From contig NZ_JADUCM010000002.1 of the NCBI RefSeq assembly GCF_016009175.1, positions 186,001 through 250,000 on the forward strand: a DNA stretch of 64,000 nucleotides. The letters run 5' to 3'. Positions within the stretch are counted from its first letter, which is position 1. Each line of letters opens with the position of its first letter. The stretch is from Pseudomonas alkylphenolica (GTDB lineage: Bacteria > Pseudomonadota > Gammaproteobacteria > Pseudomonadales > Pseudomonadaceae). The position numbers were made by a program, and so were the translations under genes. Below, piece after piece: positions 8,825 through 18,355 of this stretch. Under the pieces are notes generated by a model, which was given only the letters and a program-made list of their open reading frames with translations, was not told the DNA's origin and did no database searches.

Positions 8825-9946
8825 ATGAGTCATCCCCTGATTGAACGCATCTCGACGCTGATCGTCGACCTGCCCACCATTCGCCCGCACAAACTGGCGA
8901 TGCACACCATGCAGAAACAGACGCTGGTGATCATCCGCCTGCAGTGTTCGGATGGCATCGAAGGCCTCGGTGAGTCCACCACAATCGGCGGCCTGGCCTA
9001 TGGCAACGAAAGCCCGGAAAGCATCAAGCAGAACATCGACAGCTACTTCGCACCGCTGCTGATCGGCCAGAATGCCAGCAACATCAATGCCGCCATGCAA
9101 CGCCTGGACAAGGTCATCAAAGGCAACACCTTTGCCCGTTCCGGGATCGAAAGTGCGTTGCTCGATGCGCAGGGCAAGCGTCAGGGCCTGGCCGTCAGTG
9201 AACTGCTTGGCGGGCGTGTGCGCGACAGCCTGGAAGTGGCCTGGACCCTGGCCAGCGGCGACACTGCGCGCGACATTGCCGAGGCCGAGCAGATGCTCGA
9301 TCTGCGCCGTCACCGCATCTTCAAACTGAAGATCGGTTCCAACGAAGTCGCCCATGACCTCAACCATGTGATCGCCATCAAACGCGCACTGGGCGAACGC
9401 GCCAGCGTGCGGGTCGACGTCAATCAGTATTGGGACGAGTCCCAGGCCATCCGCGCCTGTCAGGTGCTGGGCGACAACGGTATCGACCTGGTCGAGCAAC
9501 CGATTTCGCGGATCAACCGTGCCGGTCAAGTGCGCCTGAACCAGCGCAGCCCGGCACCGATCATGGCCGATGAATCCATCGAGAGCGTCGAGGATGCCTT
9601 CAGCCTGGCGGCCGATGGCGCAGCGAGCATCTTCGCCTTGAAGATCGCCAAGAACGGCGGCCCGCGTGCCGTATTGCGCACCGCGCAGATCGCCGAAGCC
9701 GCCGGTATCGCCCTGTACGGCGGGACCATGCTCGAAGGTTCGATCGGCACCCTGGCCGCTGCCCATGCCTTTGTCACCCTGAACACACTGACCTGGCACA
9801 CCGAACTGTTCGGCCCGCTGCTGCTGACCGAAGAGATCGTCAACGAGGCGCCGGTGTACCGCGACTTCGCCCTGCACGTACCCCGCACCCCGGGCCTGGG
9901 CCTGACCCTGGACGAAGAGCGCCTGGCGTTCTTCAGCCGCAAGTAA
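8825..9946 (+). CDS. catB: Muconate cycloisomerase
   Basis: Lactonising enzyme of the enolase superfamily: cis,cis-muconate to (S)-muconolactone. It has 373 residues from the ATG at 8825, which follows a CTGGAG ribosome site; the frame is open further upstream inside benD but that part is not expected to be translated. The active-site residues of muconate lactonising enzymes are all found at the expected numbers: Lys167 and Lys169 in FKLKI, metal ligands Asp198, Glu224 and Asp249, and Lys273 in ALKIAKNGG. It follows benD directly and is not next to a catR gene, which is unlike the usual catR–catBCA layout of P. putida. Confidence 0.95.
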   Translation: MSHPLIERISTLIVDLPTIRPHKLAMHTMQKQTLVIIRLQCSDGIEGLGESTTIGGLAYGNESPESIKQNIDSYFAPLLIGQNASNINAAMQRLDKVIKGNTFARSGIESALLDAQGKRQGLAVSELLGGRVRDSLEVAWTLASGDTARDIAEAEQMLDLRRHRIFKLKIGSNEVAHDLNHVIAIKRALGERASVRVDVNQYWDESQAIRACQVLGDNGIDLVEQPISRINRAGQVRLNQRSPAPIMADESIESVEDAFSLAADGAASIFALKIAKNGGPRAVLRTAQIAEAAGIALYGGTMLEGSIGTLAAAHAFVTLNTLTWHTELFGPLLLTEEIVNEAPVYRDFALHVPRTPGLGLTLDEERLAFFSRK

Positions 9947-9957
9947 GGAGAGATGCC

Positions 9958-10248
9958 ATGTTGTTCCACGTGAAAATGACCGTGAACCTGCCCCTGGACA
10001 TTGACCCGGCCAAAGCCGCGCAACTCAAGGCCGACGAAAAGGCACTGGCCCAGCGCCTGCAGCGCGAAGGCAGCTGGCGCCACCTGTGGCGCATCGCCGG
10101 GCACTACGCCAACTACAGCGTGTTCGACCTGCCCAGCGTCGAGGCGCTGCACGACACCCTGATGCAGCTGCCGCTGTTCCCCTACATGGCCATCGAAATC
10201 GATGGCCTGTGCCGCCACCCGTCATCGATCCACAGCGACGACCGTTGA
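9958..10248 (+). CDS. catC: Muconolactone delta-isomerase
   Basis: Converts muconolactone to 3-oxoadipate enol-lactone. It has 96 residues, the standard size for this small decameric ferredoxin-like-fold enzyme. The start MLFHVKMTVNLPLDID and the segments LQREGSWRHLWRIAG and LPLFPYMAIEI are family hallmarks. It is 11 bp downstream of catB and 38 bp before catA in the same operon. The next enzyme, enol-lactone hydrolase, is not in the window. Confidence 0.95.
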   Translation: MLFHVKMTVNLPLDIDPAKAAQLKADEKALAQRLQREGSWRHLWRIAGHYANYSVFDLPSVEALHDTLMQLPLFPYMAIEIDGLCRHPSSIHSDDR

Positions 10249-10286
10249 ACGCGAAACGCCGATAACAACAATTCGAGGTACATACC

Positions 10287-11219
10287 ATGACCGTGAAGAT
10301 CGCTCACACTGCCGATGTCCAGAAATTCTTCGAAGAAGTCAGTGGCCTGAACAACGACCTGGGCAGCCCGCGCATGAAGCGGGTGACCAACCGCATCGTC
10401 AACGATGTGGCGCGCATCATCGAAGACCTGCAGGTGACACCTGATGAGTTCTGGAAGGCGGTGGATTACCTCAACCGCCTGGGTTCGCGCCAGGAGGCCG
10501 GCTTGCTGGTCGCAGGACTGGGCGTGGAACACTACCTGGACCTGCAACTGGATGCCCAGGACGCCGAAGCCGGCATCAGCGGCGGTACGCCGCGCACCAT
10601 CGAAGGTCCGCTGTATGTCGCCGGCGCACCGCTGGCCGAAGGCGAAGTGCGCATGGACGACGGCCTGGACCCGGGTACCGTGATGTTCCTTCAGGGCCGT
10701 GTCCTCGACGAGCAAGGTCAGCCGGTGGCTGGCGCCGTGGTCGACCTGTGGCATGCCAACACCCAGGGTACCTATTCGTATTTCGACAGCACCCAGTCAG
10801 ACTACAACCTGCGTCGGCGCATCGTTACCGATGGCGAAGGCCGCTACCGTGCCCGCAGCATCGTACCGTCCGGCTATGGTTGCCCCGCTGACGGCCCGAC
10901 CCAGGAGTTGCTCGACCACCTGGGGCGTCACGGCAATCGTCCGGCGCACATCCACTTCTTCATCTCGGCACCGGGCTATCGTCACCTGACCACCCAGATC
11001 AACCTGGCCGGTGATCAGTACCTGTGGGACGACTTTGCCTATGCCACCCGTGATGGCTTGATCGGCGAACTGCGCTTTGTCGAGGACGCGGCGGCAGCCG
11101 ATGCCCGCGGTGTTGAAGGGCGCTTTGCCGAAATGGACTTCGACTTCCAGTTGCTCGCGGCACCCAAGCCTGCCAGCGAAGCACGCAGCAAGCGGCCGCG
11201 GGCGTTGCAGGACGCCTGA
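10287..11219 (+). CDS. catA: Catechol 1,2-dioxygenase
   Basis: Intradiol ring cleavage of catechol to cis,cis-muconate. It has 310 residues with the N-terminal helical dimer/linker domain (about 1-100) and a beta-sandwich catalytic domain. The Fe(III) ligands are Tyr163, Tyr197, His221 and His223, in GTYSYF, SGYGCP and AHIHFF. It is the last gene of the benABCD-catBCA run. A strong inverted repeat follows at 11237-11289, before benE. Confidence 0.95.
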   Translation: MTVKIAHTADVQKFFEEVSGLNNDLGSPRMKRVTNRIVNDVARIIEDLQVTPDEFWKAVDYLNRLGSRQEAGLLVAGLGVEHYLDLQLDAQDAEAGISGGTPRTIEGPLYVAGAPLAEGEVRMDDGLDPGTVMFLQGRVLDEQGQPVAGAVVDLWHANTQGTYSYFDSTQSDYNLRRRIVTDGEGRYRARSIVPSGYGCPADGPTQELLDHLGRHGNRPAHIHFFISAPGYRHLTTQINLAGDQYLWDDFAYATRDGLIGELRFVEDAAAADARGVEGRFAEMDFDFQLLAAPKPASEARSKRPRALQDA

Positions 11220-11236
11220 GAACCGGGTTGAATCCG

Positions 11237-11289
11237 GCGCGGGGCAAGCGCGCTCCCACAGTGTTTGTGGAAGCGCGCTTGCCCCGCGC
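11237..11289. repeat. Long inverted repeat between catA and benE
   Basis: Two 24-nt arms (11237-11260 and 11266-11289) are reverse complements except for one position, with a 5-nt loop. The arms contain the GCGGGGCAAGCGCGCTCCCACA-type sequence of Pseudomonas REP doublets. There is no T-run, so it is more likely an mRNA-stabilising or attenuating REP pair than a classic terminator. Confidence 0.8.
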
Positions 11290-11321
11290 TGCTTTTCAGA
11301 AGCCATTTACTGGATGATCCA

Positions 11322-12527
11322 ATGAAAACAATACTCCAGGACTGCTCCCTCTCTGCCTTGGTTGCGGGCTTCATTGCCACGCTGATTTCTTATGCAGGCC
11401 CCTTGGTGATCATCTTTCAGGCTGCTCACAGCGCGCAGTTGTCGGCGGCCGAACTGTCTTCCTGGGTGTGGGCCATTTCCATCGGCAGCGGTGTGTTGGG
11501 CATCGTGCTCAGCCTGCGCTTCAAGGTCCCGCTGGTGATTGCCTGGTCGGCACCGGGGTCGGCGCTGTTGGTGGCACTACTACCGGATATCGCGTTTGCC
11601 GAGGCGGTCGGCGCTTACATCGTCGCCAACCTGGTGATTCTGCTGGTGGGGTTGTCGGGCGCTTTTGACCGTATCGTCGGCAAGCTGCCACCTGCCATCT
11701 CCGCGGCGATGCTGGCCGGTATCCTGTTCAGCTTCGGTACCGGGCTGTTCACCTCGCTGAAGTCGCAACCGTTGTTGGTGCTGGCGATGTTCGTCACCTA
11801 CCTGCTGTTCAAGCGTATCGCGCCACGCTATGCGGTGCTGGCCGTACTGGTGTGCGGTGTGAGCATTGCCGTGTTCAGCGGCGAAATGAACAGTTCGGCG
11901 CTGGTGGTGGGGTTGGCGACGCCGGTGTGGACTACGCCGGTGTTCATCTGGCATGCCTTGCTGAGCATCAGCTTGCCGTTGGTGATGGTGGCGCTGACCG
12001 GGCAGTTTGTGCCGGGCATCGCCGTGTTGCGCAACGACGGCTATCAAACCCCGGCAAGCCCGATCATCGCCAGTAATGCGTTCACCAGCCTGATGCTGGC
12101 GCCTTTTGGTTGCCATGGCCTCAACCTCGCGGCAATCACGGCGGCGATCTGCACCGGCCGCGAAGCGCATGACGATCCGCGCAAGCGCTATTGGGCGGGG
12201 GTCAGCGGCGGTGTGTTGTACCTGATGCTGGGCGTGTTCGGGGCGACGCTGGTATCGCTGTTCACAGCGTTTCCGGCAGCCTTGATCGCGGCGCTGGCCG
12301 GGCTGGCTCTGTTCGGGGCCATCGGTGGCGCACTGGCTGGCGCCATGAGCGTGCCGAATGATCGCGAGGCGGCGTTGATCACCTTTCTGGTGACGGCCTC
12401 GGGGATGTCGTTCCTGGGTTTGTCGGCGGCGTTCTGGGGGCTGATCTTCGGTGTGTTCGCGCACCTGCTGCTGCACCTGCGGCGGCCAGCGCCACAGGTG
12501 AGCAGGGTAGGGGTGCAGGCTGACTGA
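11322..12527 (+). CDS. benE: Benzoate/H+ symporter BenE family
   Basis: Inner-membrane benzoate transporter of the BenE family, unrelated to the MFS benK. It has 401 residues and about 12 hydrophobic segments. The start at 11322 gives MKTILQDCSLSALVAGF, a normal family start; a longer frame would read through the REP repeat. The conserved central segment SPIIASNAFTSLMLAPFGCHGLNLAAITAAICTG is split by the family's re-entrant region. Having benK, benE and benF in one cluster gives two inner-membrane routes and one outer-membrane route for benzoate. Its stop lies 2 bp from the stop of the convergent lpd gene. Confidence 0.9.
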   Translation: MKTILQDCSLSALVAGFIATLISYAGPLVIIFQAAHSAQLSAAELSSWVWAISIGSGVLGIVLSLRFKVPLVIAWSAPGSALLVALLPDIAFAEAVGAYIVANLVILLVGLSGAFDRIVGKLPPAISAAMLAGILFSFGTGLFTSLKSQPLLVLAMFVTYLLFKRIAPRYAVLAVLVCGVSIAVFSGEMNSSALVVGLATPVWTTPVFIWHALLSISLPLVMVALTGQFVPGIAVLRNDGYQTPASPIIASNAFTSLMLAPFGCHGLNLAAITAAICTGREAHDDPRKRYWAGVSGGVLYLMLGVFGATLVSLFTAFPAALIAALAGLALFGAIGGALAGAMSVPNDREAALITFLVTASGMSFLGLSAAFWGLIFGVFAHLLLHLRRPAPQVSRVGVQAD

Positions 12528-12529
12528 GG

Positions 12530-13930
12530 TCAGATCTGCATGGCCATACCTTCGACGTTCATCGCCGCCTGGCGCAAGGCTTCGGAGCGGGTCGGGTGCG
12601 GGTGGCAGGTCAGGGCGATGTCTTCGGCCGAGGCCGAGAACTCCATGGCCACGCAGAACTCGCCGATCATTTCGCTGACGCTCGGGCCGACCAGGTGTAC
12701 GCCCAGCACCTCGTCGGTGTTGGCATCCGCCAGGACCTTGGCGAAGCCTTCGGTCTCGTGGTTGATCTTCGCCCGGCTGTTGGCGGTGAAGGGAAACTTG
12801 CCGACCTTGTAGGCGCGCCCTTCAGCCTTCAGTTGCTCCTCGGTCTTGCCGACACTGGCCAGTTCCGGACGGGTGTAGATCACCCCGGGAATGAGGTTGT
12901 AATTCACCTCATGGGCCTTGCCGGCAATCCGCTCGATGCAGGCCACTGCTTCGTCTTCGGCCTTGTGCGCAAGCATCGGCCCGGAAGTGACGTCGCCGAT
13001 CACCCAGATACCCGGCACGCCGGAGCGATGGTGCTCATTGGCGAGCATGCCGCGCTTGTCGGTTTCGAGGCCGACGTTTTCCAGGCCCAGGCCCTTGGTA
13101 TAGGGGCGGCGACCGATAGCCACCAGCACATAGTCTGCTTGCAGGGTTTCACTGGCGCCGCCGGCGGCGGGTTCCAGGCTCAGGCTGACACCTTCCGCCG
13201 AGGCGGTGGCCTGGGTGACCTTGCTGCCCAGCTTGAAGCTGATGCCCTGTTTGGCCAGTGAGCGTTGCAGGGTCTTGGCGGTTTCTTCGTCGGTACCCGG
13301 GCAGATGCGGTCGAGGTATTCGATCACCGTGACCTGGCTGCCCAGGCGGCGCCATACCGAGCCCAGCTCCAGGCCGATGACACCGGCACCGATCACCACC
13401 AGGTGCTTGGGTACGCCGGGCAGCGACAGGGCGCCGGTGGAGTCGATGATGCGCTGGTTGTCGATGGTCACACCGGGAAGCGGCGTGGGCTCAGAGCCGG
13501 TGGCGATGACGATGTCCTTGGCCTGCAGTTCGGTGACGCTGCCATCTTCGGCGGTGACATTGACCCGGCCCGTGCCTGCGATCTGGCCCCAGCCCTTGAT
13601 CCAGTCGACCTTGTTCTTGCGGAACAGGAACTCGATGCCCTTGGTCAGGCCTGTCACGCTTTCGTCTTTCTGTTTCATCATCTGGGCGAGGTTGAGAGTG
13701 GGTTTGACCTCGATTCCCAGGTTGGCGAACTCGCTTCCTGCCGCCGCTTCATACAGCTCCGAAGCGTGCAGCAGGGCCTTGGATGGCATGCAACCGACAT
13801 TCAGGCAGGTGCCTCCCAGGGTCGAGCGGCCTTCCACGCAGGCGACGCTCATGCCCAGTTGGCCGGCGCGGATTGCGGCGTTATAGCCGCCCGGGCCGCC
13901 GCCGATGATCACCACATCATAGGTTTTCAT
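12530..13930 (-). CDS. lpd: Dihydrolipoyl dehydrogenase
   Basis: FAD-dependent E3 enzyme that reoxidises dihydrolipoamide with NAD+, 466 residues. Visible elements are the FAD site [10 protein letters not shown] (10-19), the redox disulfide Cys42/Cys47 in [13 protein letters not shown], the NAD site [17 protein letters not shown] and the C-terminal His-Glu pair in HPHPTRSE. It is not beside genes for any 2-oxoacid dehydrogenase E1 or E2, so its complex is unclear. P. putida carries several paralogs; this stand-alone one next to cfa and cls corresponds to the extra copy. A 12-bp palindrome at 13990-14001 lies 60 bp upstream of its start and may be its operator. Confidence 0.92.
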   Translation of the reverse strand: MKTYDVVIIGGGPGGYNAAIRAGQLGMSVACVEGRSTLGGTCLNVGCMPSKALLHASELYEAAAGSEFANLGIEVKPTLNLAQMMKQKDESVTGLTKGIEFLFRKNKVDWIKGWGQIAGTGRVNVTAEDGSVTELQAKDIVIATGSEPTPLPGVTIDNQRIIDSTGALSLPGVPKHLVVIGAGVIGLELGSVWRRLGSQVTVIEYLDRICPGTDEETAKTLQRSLAKQGISFKLGSKVTQATASAEGVSLSLEPAAGGASETLQADYVLVAIGRRPYTKGLGLENVGLETDKRGMLANEHHRSGVPGIWVIGDVTSGPMLAHKAEDEAVACIERIAGKAHEVNYNLIPGVIYTRPELASVGKTEEQLKAEGRAYKVGKFPFTANSRAKINHETEGFAKVLADANTDEVLGVHLVGPSVSEMIGEFCVAMEFSASAEDIALTCHPHPTRSEALRQAAMNVEGMAMQI

Positions 13931-13989
13931 TGTTGTACTCCAGGATGAAGAATCGACAATGGCGCCAAGATTAGTCTGCCCGGCGATTG

Positions 13990-14001
13990 ATTGTATACAA
14001 T
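13990..14001. promoter_or_regulatory. Perfect palindrome ATTGTATACAAT upstream of lpd
   Basis: The 12-bp perfect palindrome lies in the lpd/cfa divergent intergenic region, 60 bp from the lpd start and 140 bp from the cfa start. TTGTATACAA-type palindromes are typical operators of GntR-family FCD regulators. No such regulator is encoded in the window. Confidence 0.5.
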
Positions 14002-14140
14002 TTATCGCGCAGCTTGATTACCCCAAAAGGGTCTGGAACGGGGCCGAGCGCTTCAGACTATGGTCGCGATAGGCTGAAACTTCCAACAGATGAACTACCC
14101 TTTTGCGGTGACGTCCGATGAAGAAAGGGAGGCTCAATTC

Positions 14141-15325
14141 ATGCTTGCGCAACTTCCGCCTGTTCTGCAAAGCCTGCGACTGCCACTGCGCCTGAAGCTG
14201 TGGGATGGTCATGAGATCGATCTGGGGCCCAAGCCGCAGGTCACCATCCTGGTCAAGGATCCGCAGCTGATCAGCCAACTGACCCATCCAAGCCTGGACG
14301 AACTGGGCGCTGCCTTCGTCGAAGGCAAGCTGGAACTGGAGGGCACCATCAGTGAGGTGATCCGGGTTTGCGATGAACTCAGTGAAGCGCTGCTCAAGCA
14401 TGAAGTCGATGAACAGCCGGTGCGCCGCGAGCACGACAAGGCGACTGACGCGGCGGCCATTTCCTATCACTACGACCTGTCCAACGACTTCTATCAGCTG
14501 TGGCTGGATCAGGACATGGCCTACTCCTGTGCCTATTTCAAATCGGAACAGGACACCCTGGAACAGGCCCAGCAGAACAAGTTCGAACACCTGTGCCGCA
14601 AGCTGCGTTTACAGAAGGGTGACTACCTGCTCGATGTCGGGTGCGGTTGGGGTGGCCTGTCGCGGTTCGCTGCACGGGAGTTCGGCGCCAAGGTGTTCGG
14701 CATCACCCTGAGCAAGGAGCAGCTCAAGCTGGGTCGGGAACGGATCAAGGCCGAAGGCCTGCAGGATCAGGTGGACCTGCAGATACTCGACTACCGCGAC
14801 CTCCCTCAGGACGGTCGCTTCGACAAGGTGGTCAGTGTCGGCATGTTCGAGCATGTCGGCCATGCCAACCTTGCGCTGTATTGTGAGCGGCTGTTCGGTG
14901 CCGTGCGAGAAGGAGGGCTGGTGATGAACCATGGCATCACCGCCAAGCATGTGGACGGGCGTCCGGTAGGGCGAGGCGCAGGAAGTTTCATCGAGCGCTA
15001 TGTGTTCCCTCACGGCGAGTTGCCGCACCTGTCGATGATTGCCGCCAGCATCAGCCAGGCCGGCCTTGAGGTTGTCGACGTTGAGAGCCTGCGCCTGCAC
15101 TATGCGCGTACCCTCAAACACTGGAGTGACCGCCTGGAAAGCCAGCTGCAGTTAGCCGCGACGCTGGTGCCGGAGAAAGCCCTGCGGATCTGGCGCCTGT
15201 ACCTGGCCGGTTGCTCTTATGCCTTTGCCAAGGGCTGGATCAACCTGCATCAGATTCTTGCGGTGAAACCCTTCGCCGATGGCCACCATGACCTGCCGCT
15301 GACCCGCGAAGACCTCTACCGCTAA
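14141..15325 (+). CDS. cfa: Cyclopropane-fatty-acyl-phospholipid synthase
   Basis: SAM-dependent methylene transfer to cis double bonds of membrane phospholipid acyl chains, 394 residues. The SAM-binding motif LLDVGCGWGGLSRFAAREFGAKVFGITLS and the downstream block VSVGMFEHVGHANL are those of the CFA synthase/SAM methyltransferase fold; EQ and YSCAYF active-site segments precede them. The start at 14141 has a GGGAGG ribosome site 7 bp upstream, better than the longer frame. P. putida carries more than one cfa gene; which one is the main stationary-phase enzyme cannot be told here. It converges with cls with 4 bp between stops. Confidence 0.88.
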   Translation: MLAQLPPVLQSLRLPLRLKLWDGHEIDLGPKPQVTILVKDPQLISQLTHPSLDELGAAFVEGKLELEGTISEVIRVCDELSEALLKHEVDEQPVRREHDKATDAAAISYHYDLSNDFYQLWLDQDMAYSCAYFKSEQDTLEQAQQNKFEHLCRKLRLQKGDYLLDVGCGWGGLSRFAAREFGAKVFGITLSKEQLKLGRERIKAEGLQDQVDLQILDYRDLPQDGRFDKVVSVGMFEHVGHANLALYCERLFGAVREGGLVMNHGITAKHVDGRPVGRGAGSFIERYVFPHGELPHLSMIAASISQAGLEVVDVESLRLHYARTLKHWSDRLESQLQLAATLVPEKALRIWRLYLAGCSYAFAKGWINLHQILAVKPFADGHHDLPLTREDLYR

Positions 15326-15329
15326 GCGC

Positions 15330-16769
15330 TCAGAGGATCGGCGAAATCAGCCGGGCGATACGCATCCCCAGTTGTTGCACGCGATGCGTATCCTGGCTGT
15401 CTTCAGCGCTGATCTCTCGGGAAAGGTCGAAGTCATGGATGAGCATGGTTTCGACCTGGTCGGCGAAATCGCGGTCGACGGTCAGCAGCATCACTTCGAA
15501 GTTAAGCCGGAACGAGCGGTTGTCCAGGTTGGCGCTGCCGATGGCGCTGACGTCATTGTCGATGAGCACCACCTTCTGGTGCAGGAACCCCGGACCATAG
15601 CGGAACATGCGAACACCGGCCCGTACTGCCTCGAACGCGAACAGGCTGGAGGCGGCATAGACGATGCGATGGTCTGCGCGCGACGGTAGCAGGATGCGCA
15701 CATCGACGCCGCGCAGCACAGCCAGTCGCAGGGCGGCGAACACCGCTTCGTCCGGGATGAAGTAGGGGCTGGTGATCCACAGGCGTTGTTGCGCCGAATG
15801 AATCGCTTCGACAAAAAACAGCGAGCAGGTTTCCTGTGGGTCAGCCGGCCCGCTGGCCAACACCTGACAAAGCACACCGTCTTCTGGATAGGCGTCAGGA
15901 AGGATCAGCGGCGGCAACTCGCGTGCGGCCCAGAACCAGTCCTCGGCGAACGACTCCTGCAGGCATGCCAGCACCGGGCCTGTGACCTGGACATGGGTGT
16001 CGCGCCAGGGTGACAGCCGCGGCTTCTCGCCCAGGTACTCGTCACCGACGTTATGACCGCCAAGGAACCCCTGTACACCATCGACCACCACGATTTTACG
16101 GTGGTTGCGAAAGTTGACCTGGAAGCGGTTGAACAAGCCGCGGCGTGTGGCAAAGGCGCGCACATTCACACCGCCATCGCGCAAGGTCTGGCTGTAGCTG
16201 GCAGGCAGGGCATGGCTACCAACCCCGTCGTAGAGCACATAAACCTTCACGCCGTGGGCGGCTTTTTTTAGCAACAGCGCTTGCAGGGCCCGTCCCAGTT
16301 TGTCGTCATGGATGATGAAGAACTGCACCAGCACGGTGGTACTGGCCTGCTCGATGGCGGCAAAGATGGCGTCGAAGGTGGCCTTGCCGTCGATCAGCAG
16401 CCGTACCTGATTGTTCGCCAGGCAAGGCATTCGTCCCAGCTTGGGCATCGCCCGCAATGCGCCGTAGGATTCAGAGTTTCGTGCCGCCAATGCTTCATCC
16501 ACCCACGGCCGCCAGTTCAGGTCGGCCATGGCGACATGCATTTCCCGGTTGGCCTGACGCCGGGCCTGAATGTAGGCGTCGAAGGTCCGGCTACCAAAGA
16601 TCAGGTAGGGGATCAGGGTGAAGTAAGGGATGAACAATAGTGACAGGGCCCAGGCAATTGCACCCTGGGCGGTGCGTACGGTGAGCACCGCATGCATGGC
16701 AGCGATCGCACCGAGCAAGTGCAGGGCACCGATCAGGTAACCGAAGAAGTAGGGGCTGTGGTAATCCAT
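15330..16769 (-). CDS. cls: Cardiolipin synthase (PLD family)
   Basis: Makes cardiolipin from two phosphatidylglycerol molecules at the inner membrane, 479 residues. Two N-terminal membrane segments (about residues 3-28 and 32-55) precede two phospholipase D HKD motifs: [12 protein letters not shown] and [20 protein letters not shown]. The start at 16769 is chosen because AGGA lies 6 bp upstream; an in-frame ATG six codons earlier overlaps that ribosome site. Neighbour cfa also acts on membrane lipids but is convergent, so the two are not one operon. Confidence 0.9.
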   Translation of the reverse strand: MDYHSPYFFGYLIGALHLLGAIAAMHAVLTVRTAQGAIAWALSLLFIPYFTLIPYLIFGSRTFDAYIQARRQANREMHVAMADLNWRPWVDEALAARNSESYGALRAMPKLGRMPCLANNQVRLLIDGKATFDAIFAAIEQASTTVLVQFFIIHDDKLGRALQALLLKKAAHGVKVYVLYDGVGSHALPASYSQTLRDGGVNVRAFATRRGLFNRFQVNFRNHRKIVVVDGVQGFLGGHNVGDEYLGEKPRLSPWRDTHVQVTGPVLACLQESFAEDWFWAARELPPLILPDAYPEDGVLCQVLASGPADPQETCSLFFVEAIHSAQQRLWITSPYFIPDEAVFAALRLAVLRGVDVRILLPSRADHRIVYAASSLFAFEAVRAGVRMFRYGPGFLHQKVVLIDNDVSAIGSANLDNRSFRLNFEVMLLTVDRDFADQVETMLIHDFDLSREISAEDSQDTHRVQQLGMRIARLISPIL

Positions 16770-16897
16770 ACGCATCCTGCTGTCCAAAGGTACTGGCTAC
16801 TAACAGAGCATGTTCCACACTGCACTTGCAACCGAAAGGGCAAATTGGCGTCTAAGCTGTGTTCCAGCTTGGGGCTGGAGTTTCGAGGAGTCATTAC

Positions 16898-17425
16898 ATG
16901 AAAAGTCGTCTGCCAGTGCTGGCACTGGTTCTGGGGCTGGCGAGCCCGTTGGTGCATGCGCAGATGTTGCAACCGGGTCTGTGGGAGCTGACCACCAGCA
17001 ATATGCAGGTGGATGGCAAGGCGCTGCCGGACATGGGCTTCATGCTCGGCCAGCTGAAGAACCTGCCACCCGAACAGCGGGCGATGATTGAAGGCGGCCT
17101 GGCCAAGCAGGGCATCAGTGTTGCAGGTCAGGGGGTGCGTTCGTGCCTGACGCCGGAACAGGTCAAGACCAACGACATTCCATTGCAAGACCCGAAGTCC
17201 GGTTGCACCCAGAAGATTACCGATCGCACGGGCAATGTCTGGAAGTTCACCTTCAGCTGCCCGAAAGCGCAGGGCAACGGTGTGGCAACCTTCCAGAGTG
17301 ACAAAGAGTTCACCACCACAGTGAATGGCACCTTCAATGCCTCAGGTGTCCAGCAACAAGGCAGCATGAACACCCGTGCCGTCTGGCTGGGTGAAGACTG
17401 TGGCACCGTCAAGCCGCGGACCTGA
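16898..17425 (+). CDS. Secreted DUF3617 protein
   Basis: Protein of unknown function, 175 residues. A clear signal peptide (MKSRLPVLALVLGLASPLVHA) is followed by the DUF3617 opening QPGLWELTTSNMQVDGK. Four cysteines (in RSCLTPE, SGCTQKI, FSCPKA and EDCGTV) could form two disulfides in the periplasm. A GAGGAG ribosome site lies before the ATG at 16898. It is divergent from cls and ends 6 bp from the convergent folE2 stop. Family members in Pseudomonas have no established role. Confidence 0.75.
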   Translation: MKSRLPVLALVLGLASPLVHAQMLQPGLWELTTSNMQVDGKALPDMGFMLGQLKNLPPEQRAMIEGGLAKQGISVAGQGVRSCLTPEQVKTNDIPLQDPKSGCTQKITDRTGNVWKFTFSCPKAQGNGVATFQSDKEFTTTVNGTFNASGVQQQGSMNTRAVWLGEDCGTVKPRT

Positions 17426-17431
17426 AGCGCG

Positions 17432-18319
17432 CTACCAGTGCCACTGGCTCTGAGCGACTGCGTCGTGGGCATGCAGACTTTCGGCATGTTCCACACGCAG
17501 GGTGAAGCCGCTCAGCCAGGGCAATCGCTGCAGTACCCGGTGCAAGCGTCGCGCGGCGTCTTCGCAGAACATCAGGTTCTGACCATTGGCCAAGGCGAAC
17601 GCCTGTTCGTCTGCGCGCTTCACTGCTGTTTGCACAGCGGTGCCTAGAGCGGCTTCCGCCTGATCGATCAGGGCTTTGATCGGCAGCCCGTTCATTCCCT
17701 CCTTCAAACGGATCCGCAGCTGTGCGGAACTGCGTTGGCTGTGTGGCGTTGCCACCACACCCTGAGCGCTACCCAGCCAATTGAGTACTGCGTCTTGGCT
17801 AAGGCTTCGGTCGCCGAAATCGGCAAGAAATTGCTGTTGAATCAATTGCCTGGCCAGGGCAGCGGAGCAAGGGCAGGTGGAGGAATAATCCAGCTGCACA
17901 TTTAGTTCCACGTGGAACACTTCATCTTTGAGCTGTGCGGATAGAGTGACGGGATACGCTTTCCAGCCCGCCAATGGGCTGATCAATGCAGGGCGTTTAA
18001 GCATCAGCTCAAAGCGCAATTCCAAATAGGCGCCCGTGGATAGCCCGGCATGACTCTGAAGAAAAGTATCCAGCACCTGGTGAACGAGCTGCGGTGTTAA
18101 AGGCTGCTGCTCGAAAACATCCAGCGCCAGGTACAGGCGCGACATGTGGATTCCGCGTGAGTTGCCATCGTCCAGGTTGACGCCCGCGTCGGCACTTGCA
18201 CGCATCAGGCGGCCGTCAAACAGCACGGGCAGGGCAATGTTGCACATACCGACCCAGTTCAGTGGCAACGAACTTTGATTGGTTTGCGCGGCAATATCAG
18301 GAAGCGTCAGGGCGGTCAT
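17432..18319 (-). CDS. folE2: GTP cyclohydrolase FolE2 (type IB)
   Basis: First step of folate/tetrahydrobiopterin synthesis, GTP to 7,8-dihydroneopterin triphosphate. It has 295 residues, the length of the FolE2 (COG1469) family, which can work with metals other than zinc and replaces zinc-dependent FolE when zinc is scarce. The active-site cysteine region DYSSTCPCSAALA is visible, as are DAGVNLDDGNSRGIHMSRLYL and the terminal GFTLRVEHAESLHAHDAVAQ. It follows the small secreted protein gene (gap 36 bp) whose promoter region holds a Zur palindrome, so repression by Zur is likely. Confidence 0.9.
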   Translation of the reverse strand: MTALTLPDIAAQTNQSSLPLNWVGMCNIALPVLFDGRLMRASADAGVNLDDGNSRGIHMSRLYLALDVFEQQPLTPQLVHQVLDTFLQSHAGLSTGAYLELRFELMLKRPALISPLAGWKAYPVTLSAQLKDEVFHVELNVQLDYSSTCPCSAALARQLIQQQFLADFGDRSLSQDAVLNWLGSAQGVVATPHSQRSSAQLRIRLKEGMNGLPIKALIDQAEAALGTAVQTAVKRADEQAFALANGQNLMFCEDAARRLHRVLQRLPWLSGFTLRVEHAESLHAHDAVAQSQWHW

Positions 18320-18355
18320 GGGCAGCTCAAATTCCAGGGCAGGAGAGTGTGGTGT

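Noticed and set aside
1..12527. Benzoate cluster as a recent mobile element
   Set aside because: No integrase, transposase, tRNA end or attachment repeat is visible, and base composition does not clearly change at the lpd boundary.
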